From positions 10,640,530 through 10,704,529 of the forward strand of contig OY365822.1 of assembly GCA_959347315.1 (NCBI GenBank): DNA of 64,000 nucleotides, in the 5' to 3' direction. Below the pieces are notes generated by a model that did not search any database, was not told the DNA's origin, and saw nothing but the letters and a program-made list of their open reading frames with translations. Below are positions 23,464 to 34,229 of the stretch, piece after piece; the stretch's first letter is position 1, and each line of letters starts with the position of its first letter. Position numbers and translations under genes: made by a program. This DNA is from Bimastos eiseni. Lineage: Eukaryota; Annelida; Clitellata; Crassiclitellata; Lumbricidae.

Positions 23464-23637
23464 TTTCCACGCCAGTCTTTCCAGCTCCATCCGACTGAAC
23501 ATCAGTTGACTGTGGAACAGAAACCGCTGCTGGAAGGGACCCGGCATCGTCTGTTGTCGGTATTTTTCTTGACTGATCGTCTTTTGCTTCAGTTTTCTGT
23601 TTCTCCATCTCAGCAACCGGTGGCATCAGAGTGGCAT
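23464..23637 (-). CDS. MAP7: MAP7-like exon 2, N-terminal linker
   Basis: The acceptor is TGCAG at 23,638-23,640 and the donor is AAA|GTCAGT, a weaker donor with C at +3. The exon is 58 codons long and enters and leaves in phase 1, so it is symmetric and could be skipped without a frameshift. The peptide (ATLMPPVAEMEKQKTEAK and onward) is hydrophilic and Ser/Thr/Pro-rich with no domain I recognise. It precedes the first coiled coil, as does the unstructured N-terminus of MAP7 proteins. Its place in the transcript is inferred from phase agreement on both sides. Confidence 0.6.
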
Positions 23638-23694
23638 CTGCATTCAACAAACAATCATAATCATTTATAAGCCTAGAAAGTTTTGCACAAATGC

Positions 23695-25350
23695 AATCAA
23701 TGGCTACAGTTCCAAAACGGCCCTTTTAACTGTATTTTAATTCTAAGATTCACTTCTCAAGTTCAAATCAACAGATACAGTCCAAAAAAGGCCATTTTAA
23801 CTGTATTTTAATACTAAGATTCACTTTTCAACCTCAAATCAACAGATACAGTCAAAAAAAGGCCATTTTAACTGTATTTTAATACTAAGATTCACTTTTC
23901 AACCTCAAATCAACAGATACAGTCCCAAAAGGCCATTTCAACTGTATTTAATACTAGGGCATAACCGAGTAGACAATTTCTACCGAGTACCGAATCCGAG
24001 TATTTGGGTCAACTATTTGCTGGATCTGGGTACAAACCGAATAGTAGCGGCAAATCTGGCAAGTGGCAGCGAGTGCCAGCCATAGGCAAAGCGCAGTTAA
24101 CCTGCCATGTGCACAGCAACGGAGAACTCGAGTCTTCATATAGTGTATCGTCACACTGTAGGCTATAACAATATATTTATTATTTAATAACTTCATTTTG
24201 TGAAAAAATGTAAAACCTTTTCATAAAATTCGAAATATAAAGTTATCGATAACGTCTTTACTCTCTAATGTTTACCGGAAAGTGGGTGGAGCCAATTCAG
24301 GCTGGAAAATTACAGATTTGGTTGCTACCTGGGGAATATGCAACCAAAAGAAATTACAATATATAAATTAACATCATTATTTTAAAGAAAATTCAATGGA
24401 ATGTTAAGTTCTTGTTTAATTAATCAATAACTAATAAGTAAGTCCGTTAGTCCTAAATTTATTTGATGAAAACTATTATTTTATAGAAAAAAATTATTTT
24501 TTCAAAAAAGTTATTTTTAGCTATTTGCGTGTGTAATATTTGCTGGGGCGAATACTTCCGAATAGTCCAATATTCGGCCAAAGGCGAATGTCCGAGGCGA
24601 TTTCCTGTTATGCCCTATTTAATACTAAGATTCACTTTCAACCTCAAATCAACATATACAGTCCCAAATAGGCCATCTCAAGTCCATTTTAACACTAAGA
24701 TTCACTTTTCAAGTTTAAATCAACAGATACAGTCCCAAAAAGGCCATCTCAAGTTCATTTTAATACTATGATTCACTTTTCAAGCTCAAATCAACAGATA
24801 CAGTCCCAAAAGGGCCATTTCAATTGTATTTTAATACTAAGATTCATTTTTCAATATCAAAACAACAGATATATTCCCAAAAAGGCCATTTCAAGTTCAA
24901 TTTACTACTAAGATTCACTTTTCAACCTCAAATCAATAGATACAATCCCAAAAAGGCCATTTCAACTGTATTTTAATACTAAGATTCACTTTTCAAGTTC
25001 AAATCAACAGATACAGTCCAAAAAAGGCCATTTTAACTGTATTTTAATACTAAGATTCACTTTTCAACCTCAGATCAACAGATACAGTGCCAAAAAGGGC
25101 CATTTCAACTGTATTTTAATACTAAGATTCACTTTCAACTTCAAATTAACAGATACAGCCTCAAAAAGGCCATTTTAACTGTATTTTAATACTATAAGAT
25201 TCACTGTTCAAGCTCAAATCAACAGATACAGTCAAAAAAGCGACATTTTAACTGAACTTGAAAAAGGCCATTTTAAACTGCACTTTAATACTAAGATTAA
25301 CTTTTCAACTTCAAATCAACAGATACAATCCCAAAAAAACCTCAATCAAT
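23695..25350 (+). repeat. 71-bp minisatellite, split by a hAT element
   Basis: About 14 units of 71 bp, each with CAGATACAGTCC, AAAAGGCCATTTTAACTGTA, TTTTAATACTAAGATTCAC and TTTTCAACCTCAAATCAA. Two exact 71-bp steps are seen at 23,777, 23,848 and 23,919. The array is interrupted at 23,955-24,617. Units to the right of the insert are more variable. Confidence 0.9.
23955..24617. mobile_element. hAT-type non-autonomous element (663 bp) with perfect 8-bp target duplication
   Basis: Perfect 11-bp terminal inverted repeats TAGGGCATAAC...GTTATGCCCTA, flanked by TTTAATAC on both sides (23,947-23,954 and 24,618-24,625). This fits the nTnnnnAn rule of hAT target sites. The insert interrupts one unit of the 71-bp array, and removing it with one duplication restores a normal unit. 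No transposase frame. Confidence 0.85.
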
Positions 25351-27049
25351 GGATGTCCAGTGTGTCAACAAGACCATTTCAACTCAATTTTATGTTCATT
25401 TTTGTAATATCATTCACTTTTCAACCAGAAATCAATGGTTGCTTGTAGTGGGTAGATAACAGTCTTTAAAGGAGGAAGAAGACAACCTAGGACATTGCTC
25501 GTGTCATGAAACACAGTAGAGAAAGAGAGAAATCGACACGACCACAGAGGTTATTGAAAGTCATCTGGTCAAAGGGCAAAAGCTTGAGACCTACCATTTT
25601 CAGTAGAGCTATTATTGCGTTGAGACTCTACTCCATGCTGGCCAGCATTATCAAAGCCAGATCGTGAGAAAGAAGCATAGAGGAAGCAGGTCAACCACGT
25701 GGGCCAAACTACATCATATAGGCACGTCCTCGAGAGACCATAGGCAACGAGGATTGAGGATACGTATTGCATAAAATGATTGGCTAGCCTTTCTACAGAT
25801 CCGCTGATACGGTTAGTATTAGGGTTAAAACTCAGCCAATCAGTAATTGTTACACTAGAATAGCAGACTCTACCACCCTTTCCATACCATATAAGGGGTG
25901 GGAGAGTTAGTATCTTAATGGCCAAACAATACCAGTCTCTGCATGTGCCTTCAACCATCAAAATCTATTGCCAAAAGTGCTCCCGTTCAGAAAACATCCT
26001 CATTTATCACATCTGTGGCCAAACTGCCCTCTATTCTCTGTATAGCTTTAACTCCCTTCAATCCCTTCATCCATCAAAATGTATCGTCGTCAAGAAGCTC
26101 CCCATTCGAATCTATCTTCATATATCAAAACCCAGAGCAGTAAATAGATGCATGATCTAAATACTACATCCACACAAATCACCCCCTAGTGATGAACAAG
26201 TTCCGGACTCTGTAATGAATAAAAAACATAACTGAATACACATATCTTATCAAACAGAAGACTAAACGTTTGTGGCAGAAAAGACGTCTGCAGCCAACCA
26301 TGTATATTGTATTCTCCAGATCGTATTTCTGGACACTGCATCACAGTGAAACTAACCTATAGGTTTCAACTGAACTTGCCTGTGAAGAAAGCTCCATTCA
26401 CAGTAAGAGTCTGAACATCCAGATGCAAGCCCAAGCAATGCAATTTTGTACATCCTGTCATGAAACAACAGCCCAGTATTTGGACGATCAATCATGATCC
26501 AGAAAGAACTACATGCGCCAGGTATATACAAGCTTCTGAAGGACAAGAAGTTCACCAGCTAATCAACTCCGGTTGGTCGAAGAGCCTCGTGCAATTGATA
26601 TGGGAAAATTGAATGGAAGAAGGAGGAATAGCTGCTGCAGGTACAGCAATGGACAAGGTGATAAAAAACATCAAAGCTGCATTTCTAATCGGTCATCGTG
26701 CATGTTCGATGAGCATGCAATCGAGTAATTTGGGCAAATGTTTTACACTGGAGACCCAGACATCGAGTCCAGGAAGACATTCTTTATTAAACCGATGACG
26801 ACAGCATCGGGCAGAATCATTGCCAAAAATGATTGTCTATGCTCAGTAATCATTTGAAGACAGGTAAAAGAGGAGCACACGGGATAAAAATAGGCTGACC
26901 AAAAGGTGTCTTTGTTTAAAGACACCTTCTTGGCTTCAACTTAATGCACGATTGTCAAGCAGCACAGAAGCCGTGTACTCCTCCATGTTCACACCCAGCC
27001 ATTGTTGATTTTCTAACGACACAGTTCCATATCGAAGATGATTTGGTGC

Positions 27050-27092
27050 CACCCTCCTCCTTTCTTCAAGCTTGGGACTGGCACTGTCGAAG
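27050..27092 (-). repeat. Dispersed repeat fragment (AGTGCCAGTCC family)
   Basis: The minus strand reads CAGTGCCAGTCCCAAGCTTG, then AAGAAAGGAGGAGGGTG. Confidence 0.5.
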
Positions 27093-27204
27093 TCCAAACA
27101 GTGGAGGAGTTGTTCACACCCAGGCCCAGCATACCCAAAGTACACACTAGGCTACTACATAAAACATGGTGTGTTCAACTGAAGCAACTCATAGACTTAC
27201 CAAT

Positions 27205-27350
27205 GTTTGAGGCGCTTTATAAATCCGTAAATAGGATAGGATAGGATAGGAATGTACCCAGTGTAATCAGGGTGCAACACCAGCACAACACATTAATCTG
27301 GACCTTTCAGTAGGATGTCTAAACAGTCAGAATTTATATAGCCCTCAATC
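27205..27350 (+). repeat. Short TATAGCGCC-family fragments and (AGGAT)n
   Basis: GAGGCGCTTTATAAATCC at 27,210 is followed by about four AGGAT units. AGAATTTATATAGCCCTCAA lies at 27,330. Both look like termini of the same dispersed family as 9,845. Confidence 0.45.
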
Positions 27351-27424
27351 AAGATCCCAACTCATAGGTATGTGCAATAATTATACAATACATAATATAC
27401 AATATTATTGTATCAGAGATCTGC

Positions 27425-27540
27425 GCCAAAACGTCCTGTGCCAAAACGTCCTGTGCCAAAACGTCCTGTGCCAAAACGTCCTGTGCCAAAAACGTCCTGT
27501 GCCAAAAACGTCCTGCGCCAAAACGGCTGTGCCAAAATGT
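27425..27540 (+). repeat. 15-bp tandem repeat
   Basis: About eight copies of GCCAAAACGTCCTGT, with one-base A insertions in units 5 and 6 and decay at the right end. Confidence 0.95.
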
Positions 27541-28019
27541 CACGTACTGCTCTGAAGCCTAGGAAGTTTCAGGGCTATTCCTTTCAGTTGAAGTACCAAT
27601 AACTTACAAGATCCTCTCCATGAAATGGGCCTCACTTTGCATTCCAGGCCTGACATATATAAATCCTAGCAAGATGTTTCCTGTACATAATGTCCAAGTG
27701 ACCGTTATTCTGGGTATAATCATTGCCAATGTGCATGTGAAAAATCTGCAGACATCATAGATTGTGATATAATCTACCATTAATATATTCTGAGATATTT
27801 ATAGCATTTTAATAATACAAAAGGCATCGATCATGGCAATTGCTTTTTTCAAACTGAAACCAATCCCTTGGAGAAGTGGATATGAAATCCAATATGTCAT
27901 GTAGACTAGAGGATTGTTTATGATCAGTAAGTAATTGCAATCTCCAAACTTCTATAGCACATCACAGCAGGCCCCACTGAGAAGAGGACATGGGTGCAAA
28001 TGCTAAGAGGGTAAATGCA

Positions 28020-28250
28020 GGGGTTCTAAAGATCTTTATTGGGCCCAGACCGGACCCACAATAAATTAATGAAAAATATTATAATCAGTCGTTCAAAGTT
28101 TGATTTAAGTGTCTTATTAAATATAATATTACTAGCACATCACTGCAATCAGTTAAAACTTTAAGCATCTGAATATTCCCACACTAAAACAGTTTTTTGC
28201 TATAGAATAGGCTCACTTCCGTCTAAGACGCCAACGACTGTACTGCCTAG
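28020..28250 (+). mobile_element. Dispersed repeat copy leading into the 23-bp array
   Basis: Homologous to 21,640-21,925 (shared ordered blocks listed there). It ends with GGCCCGGAATTTCTCTGC, the unit amplified immediately to the right. Confidence 0.6.
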
Positions 28251-28682
28251 GGGCCCGGAATTTCTCTGCTTAGAGGCCCCTAATTTCTCTGCTTAGAGGC
28301 CCAGAATTTCTCTGCTTAGAGGCCCCGAATTTATCTGCTTAGAGGCCTAGAATTTCTCTCTAGAGACCAGGAATTTCTCAGCCTAGAGGCCCAGCATTTC
28401 CCAGCCTAGAGGCCCAAAATTTCTCTGCTTAGAGGCCCCGAATTTCTCTGCCTAGAGACCCGGAATTTCTCTGCCTGGAGGCCCCGAATTTTACTGTCTA
28501 GAGGTCCAAAATTTCTCTGCTTAGAGGCCCAGAATTTCTCTGCCAAGAGGTCCAGAATTTCTCTGCTTAGAGACCCCAAATGTCTCAGCTTAGAGGCCCA
28601 GAATTTCTCTTCCTAGAGGCCCAAAATTTCTCTGCTTCGAGGCCCGGAATTTCTCTACCTGGGGCCCGGAATTTCTGTTGGC
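28247..28682 (+). repeat. 23-bp minisatellite
   Basis: About 19 copies of a 23-bp unit with GAATTTCTCTGC, TTAGAGGCCC variants. Units differ at a few sites (CCTAGA/TTAGAG, CCGG/CCAA). It grows from the end of the dispersed repeat at 28,020-28,250. Confidence 0.9.
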
Positions 28683-28698
28683 CTCTGAGCCTTTAGAA

Positions 28699-28944
28699 TG
28701 GCGTTTCCCAATCGTTTTTGGCCGTGCAACCCTTTTGATCATTAATTGTTTTGGTGGAACCCCTGTCCAAAACTAAACATATTCTGTTGTACAAACAAAT
28801 GCTTGAGAATGCAGAAAATCATAGGATAAGATTAATAGAGACAGAGAAACAACCCAAAAATCGATGACAATGACAAGTGAATTCTCTTGCATGTAAAGTA
28901 ATACACTGATGTTAAGCAAAAGGCCTCCAGTTTGGGAAATGCTG
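28699..28944. mobile_element. hAT-like non-autonomous element (246 bp)
   Basis: Left end TGGCGTTTCCCAATCG and right end TTTGGGAAATGCTG are imperfect inverted repeats of the CAGxGTTTCCCAA type. The flanking 8-mers CTTTAGAA (28,691-28,698) and CTTTGGAA (28,945-28,952) match at seven of eight and fit nTnnnnAn. The interior has GTGGAACCCCTG, as in related vertebrate and invertebrate copies. Confidence 0.75.
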
Positions 28945-29469
28945 CTTTGGAAAGTAAATTGAACAGATAAGTTTTCTGTTCACACCTGAACAGTTTCAAA
29001 GAACTCAAAGAAAGAAGAGAGAGAAAAGAACTGCATATAACTTGCCAGATTTTCATATAATTAAGTCAGAAAGATAAAGTTCAATATCTTTCAGATACAG
29101 CAAGATCAAAGTATCTGATGATCAAGTACAAAATAATTGTTTTGCTCAGAGAAGTATGCGATGAACTAAATCAACGGTCGAGTAAGATCCTGCAGCAAAC
29201 CGTAACGAGAATTTAGAATTGCAAACTCCGTAGTCAGTCAGTTTAGTGTGTGAAGTAAAGAAGTGACAGGGTTTGGCGGTCTTTGTAAAGGCTCAGAGAA
29301 TTCTGAATCACCGTGTTCAAATAAATTTGTCATAGTGACTAGAAATAATAAACTTCCATAATCAACAGTCAATCCATATATACCAACCAAATAACCAAAA
29401 GAGATTGATCAATTGTCATATGCCTCCTTTCAATCCTTGTAGCGCCTAACCGTAGCCTCTGATAAAGGT

Positions 29470-29815
29470 AAACTCTTCAGAAGAGCCAAATGCCTAGGTT
29501 ACTTAGAAAAATCCTTTCCAATGTCTCTGAAGTTCCAAACATAGCAGATGCCAAACTCCTTTTCTCCATTGTACACAACCCCAGGCATGTTCTTCACCAA
29601 TTCCTACCTCCACTCCATCCCCACTCCAATCACCAATTAAGACCTAGAGCACACAACCATGTCCTCCCACCCAAATACAACTCTCAATTTATCCCCAGAT
29701 TATTATACAGAAACAGTATATTATTAATCCTATCTACTATCATTGATCACTGTCACCCATACAAGTATTTCTGTGTTATTGTCGGATTGTCTTATTTCTA
29801 AATAACAAATATCTA
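29470..29815 (+). pseudogene. Probable non-LTR reverse transcriptase C-terminal relic
   Basis: A plus-strand frame reads LRPRAHNHVLPP then FIPRLLYRN. The pattern NLRxRxHNxxLPxx...FIPRxLY is typical of the extreme C-terminus of many invertebrate RTs from LINE-like elements. Upstream sequence is frameshifted. The element clade is uncertain. Confidence 0.5.
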
Positions 29816-29964
29816 TATATCTATATCTATCTATAATTTCCATGGCTACAAATATGACAAACTTCATACATCAAGTTAATTATCAGTCAGTTGCTCCATC
29901 TAGCAACATCAGTCACTATCTATACATGTACGTCCTCATCAGCATCTTCTTAAAATAGCTTCAT

Positions 29965-30670
29965 TTACTTTGTAATTTTAATAGGAATCACACACTGGGT
30001 TATAATTCTTATGGCACAATGCCATGTAATCCTGCACAGGTTGCCAAAGACAAAATGAACGTCACCAGCGTAGCGTAATTTACATGCACCGACCAGGCGG
30101 GCGAACATCCGATAAAATCTTCCACCACAACAGAACATAGAACCGGCACGGCCATCAAGTCCCAACTGCTCACGCATTCGCTCGCTCGTGAAAGCCATTA
30201 ACGAATATAACGTCGGAAGACGAAAACGAGTCGCAAACATTGCTTACTCTTGGGATGCGACATTTCGACCGCCAGCCTCGACACAAAACTCAATAATGGA
30301 TGCAAGAGAGGACTCTCAGGATTCCCTGCACAGACAGTAACGTTAAGACCCACAGTCTTCGTACACCACAAGCAAAACCATTCTGTCTGAGGTAATCTGC
30401 AGCAAGCTGCAATTCCACTGCTTTGCACAATCAAGCCAGCTAGAGCTTATCTGATATATGCTCAGTGCTCAGACAGTCAAACTGCATTGGCTTATTCGGT
30501 TGACGACGAAGCAAGGTTGCTGCGGTCAAAACTGATTCTCTGGCGTACTCCAGATTTATCGGAGAGCATGAGAGTTCTTCAGAAACATAGCAAACATCCA
30601 GATCTTGGTCGTTGTCTAGGAATAAATTCATTTGCCTGCTATCAAATCCACCCACAGACCAGGCTATGAT
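29965..30670 (-). other. Coding-like stretch in intron 1, unrecognised
   Basis: Three overlapping minus-strand frames cover this GC-richer patch. One ends ...HISDKL at a TAG (30,440-30,655), the next continues LAGLIVQSSGIAACC (30,198-30,434), and a third reads SERMREQLGLDGRAG (29,965-30,240). Codon third positions look coding-like, and the first two would join with a single frameshift. No domain is recognised, and the plus strand is partly open too. It could be a decayed retrocopy or gene, or chance. Confidence 0.25.
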
Positions 30671-30777
30671 TTGTCAAGGTACAGGTGTAGTATGGCATGC
30701 TGTCTGTTTTAAATTGCATGCATGATCAAAAAGCAATGACATATAAGCAGACAGACATCCTGATTTTATGAGTAACA

Positions 30778-30850
30778 GGACAATTATTTAGGACATTTAG
30801 GAGTTAGGACAATTATTTAGGACATTTAGGAGTTAGGACAATTATTTAAC
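30778..30850 (+). repeat. 29-bp tandem repeat, 2.5 copies
   Basis: Identical units beginning GGACAATTATTTAGGACATT. Confidence 0.9.
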
Positions 30851-31844
30851 TAACTAATTTTAATAATCAGGGTATAAATGAGGGAACTCAATTATATTAA
30901 TCTTCACAAATAACAGCATTATCATCAGAAACTTAATATCAATTCAAATTCCAAGAATCGAATTTCAGAGACGTTTGGATGTTAACGGAGGAAAGGTCCT
31001 CCTGAAGCGAATATAAGTGACCAATCTTTGGACATGAATGCTAACAAATGTCTTTCCTTACCATGTAATCTTTATCTCTTTTCAGACTCTTTTCCGCCAA
31101 AAACTTATAGACAATGTTCAATCGTAATATTATTGTGCTAGGTCGGGAGTGCCATTTGCAGTGGCACCATAAAAATGTGTAACCACTAAAAAACATTCCA
31201 TTGTAACAATGCACAGGTTACAAAATCCAACACAAGCCGAAAAATAACAAAAGGACAAGAAACACCTAGAAAAACAAATCCCGTTTAAAGAACAAGGATG
31301 TGCACAGACCCTTTTTACATATTAACAGATAAAGCTGCAGCAATGTTCTCTCATATGTGTTTTTCTTCTGTTCTTTGTACATGATTGCTATTTGCTGTGG
31401 ATTGTCAGCTTGTTTAATAAAGGAAGATATATAATAATAATGTTTTCAGTTCATATGCACTTGGTCAGCCTGTATCATCTGGAACCATAAAACCTGACTC
31501 AAGTCATGCAATGCATCAACCCTATTGAACCTATTGTGTTTATGTGACCAAAGACAAGTTAAACTTAAGCCACATTGTTAGACTGCTTGTCCTAGGATAA
31601 CCAACATTAGCAAAAATGCATCTTTCACTTCCTCTAGTCGTCCACAATTGATATTAGTCTCCCCAAAATAATCCCCCTATAATAGTCAAGCATGCAGGTA
31701 CAAACCGCCTCAGATGAAGTGATGAAGTACAGCTACCAATCATCATCATGAGACAGGTGACAGAATAAATAAATAGGTAAATATGATACATGTACTTTAT
31801 TTAAATCCCTTAAAACATACTGCGAGGAAGAACATCAGATATGA

Positions 31845-32115
31845 ACATTCACTCACTCAATCATTCACTTGATCATTCACTCGATCACTTACACAAACAC
31901 TCAATCATTTACCCACTTGCTCATTTACTCAAGCACTCACTCAATCACCATCTTACTCAGTCACTAACTCGCTCGATTACCAACTCGATCACTTACTCAC
32001 TTGATCACTTACTCACTCGATCACTGACTCACTAAATAACTGACTCACTCAATCACTGACTCACTCAATCACTGACTCACTCAATCTCTGACTCACTCAA
32101 TCACTGACTCGGTCT
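31845..32115 (+). repeat. ACTCACTCAATC-type tetranucleotide-derived repeat
   Basis: Imperfect CACT/CAATCACTGACT units, becoming more regular (16-20 bp period) toward the right. Confidence 0.85.
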
Positions 32116-33417
32116 TTATGGCTGACATTAGTATGATCCAACACAGTTCCTCATCCATAATCGGGTTTAGAGAGGATAGGTCATGCCCTGTAAGTGAAAA
32201 GACCGACAGTGGACAGTGTGGGCTGTGAACAAAGCAAGCCTTGGCCATGTGCCTCTAAAGAGAGAAGACGAAGAGCGATGCAGCTGGGCAGCACCCAGAG
32301 CATGAGCAACCCACGATGTCGTTAAAGGCTGACCAGAACTTCTTGAACTCCCCAGAGTGCTGGGCAATCTTACACTCCTAGTAGTTCCACTCCTTCTCCC
32401 TGTACTAGCAGCAACACTCGGCATTGAACCATGACATTACAGGCATTCTGAGTAGGGTTGGAGGGTTGAAGCACATGAAACCGGTGTGGAATCATCCTAA
32501 AAGCAGTTGCTAAGCACAGTCTCACAAAGCATCACTTTGAGAAATAATGAGCACTGTGTAGAAAATTATCAAACTATACAACAACAAAAATGTCACAGAG
32601 TAGAAGTATACAGTGTATGACAGCTTAAGTGCAGAGATACCAGGGTATTTTTTACATAAAGTGTCCTCTAAGACTAACTCAAACCATCGTAAACCCTCCT
32701 CACATAGACAAACAGACGAAGCATAGTGCTGTCAATACAGACCTCTTTGAGTGAGGAGAAATCACATCTGATTTGCACTCAGCACTCATCCTTAATAAAT
32801 ACAACCAAGTCATCATCTTCCATGCAGCTATTTATCACCCACAATTTCTTTGAAAAGACACTTCTAACAAATGCCATCCTATGTGGCAAACCCAGTGCCG
32901 CATAACTTATCCGAGACCGTCATTAGCAACGCATTTCACGGACAGCAGAGAGCTCTAAAAATACCGATTCCAGTTATCGATTTCGCAAGTATTACGCCAC
33001 GGCTAGGACCATACTGAGATGCTGCCGGACTTTATGTCCTGCAGCCACGAAATCTGTCATATCTGGGCATTTGCTTGCTGCATGCAACCGGAAATGCATC
33101 CATAGTTGCTTGCATAGAAGATGCATGACTGACAATTTTGCATAATGGGTCGTAAAAATTGCCTATTATTTTCCCGGTAAGCCGTCTGACTGCTGCTGCT
33201 GTATAAATCTGCAAGCAATTTTGTAGTTTCAGACACTCTCTGAAATGATTTTGCATACCGCCAAACTAGGTTGGAAGTCATCCACTATTCCGGCGATTCC
33301 AAAGTAATTTTGCATTTCAGAACCTCTGATACCTACGTGTAAATTGTATTTGCAAAAGTGATACAGTACCTTCCTGGGGTATCTGAAACATTCTTAAACG
33401 CCTTCACTACTTGCCCT

Positions 33418-33510
33418 CAGGCAGTGCCAATCCCAAGCCTGAATAAGGAGGAGTGGTTGGAGGGCCACACTAATGATCAATGTTGTCACACAATGTCATT
33501 AAATTGCAAC
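33418..33510 (+). repeat. Dispersed repeat fragment (AGTGCCAGTCC family)
   Basis: Reads GCAGTGCCAATCCCAAGCC, AATAAGGAGGAGTGG and CTAATGATCAATGTTGTCA. Confidence 0.5.
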
Positions 33511-34229
33511 TACTACTATTAGTTTCTTAGCCTGCTGGGCCAATTTTCTGAGTATTTTTGGTTTTGCCTTCAATTCATGTATATCTGGGGTACTTCTGGC
33601 TCTATGACTATCAACAAACTTTCTTACAAGCAGCTCTAAAATTATTAGCTGGTGACAGCAAAGACAATGAAATATTAATACTTGCATATTTAAACAGGGT
33701 AAAGCACAGAAGAGAAACAAATCATGTCAGCAAAATAAAAAAGGAGTCTTACTGTAAGCCACAGATAATGTTGATCATTGCCAGATATCATCTTAATTCC
33801 CATATATTAGAAATAACAAAATCGAAAGCGTTCAGCACTGAGCATTCTAGATTTTCACACGAAATCACACATTAGCATAACCAAAAATCTGGGAAAGTAA
33901 TAAACAGGTCATCAAGAAATGTGGCATGCTACTTTCCTGTTACATTACAGAGTGCAAGCTCAACCAGTTACCCATTACATAGCTCCTGTGCCAGTCTTGT
34001 AATTAGTCTCTATGTAATAATCTGTATATTTCATGATGCCAGCATAACTGGATGCAACTCTTCTTACAACAAGAGCCTCTCTGCCTTTGGCTTTATTTTC
34101 TCTTTTCCACAAACGCTTGAGGACCACTTTGTTCGATCATGGTTTTATCATGTTAGGTCGGGAGTGTCTCTGATGCGTCCTTCTTGAAGTGGTGCAATAT
34201 AAATTCGCAATTACCATTACCACTAACAT

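Noticed and set aside
25569..25961. 130-codon minus-strand frame ending QRNNSSTENG before a GTAGGT
   Set aside because: Long for this AT content, but no recognised domain and no convincing acceptor. Kept out for lack of a second line of evidence.
32167..32424. 85-codon minus-strand Ser/Arg-rich frame in intron 1
   Set aside because: Composition resembles a linker exon, with a possible GTAAGA donor inside, but no acceptor, and exons 1 and 2 already join in phase.
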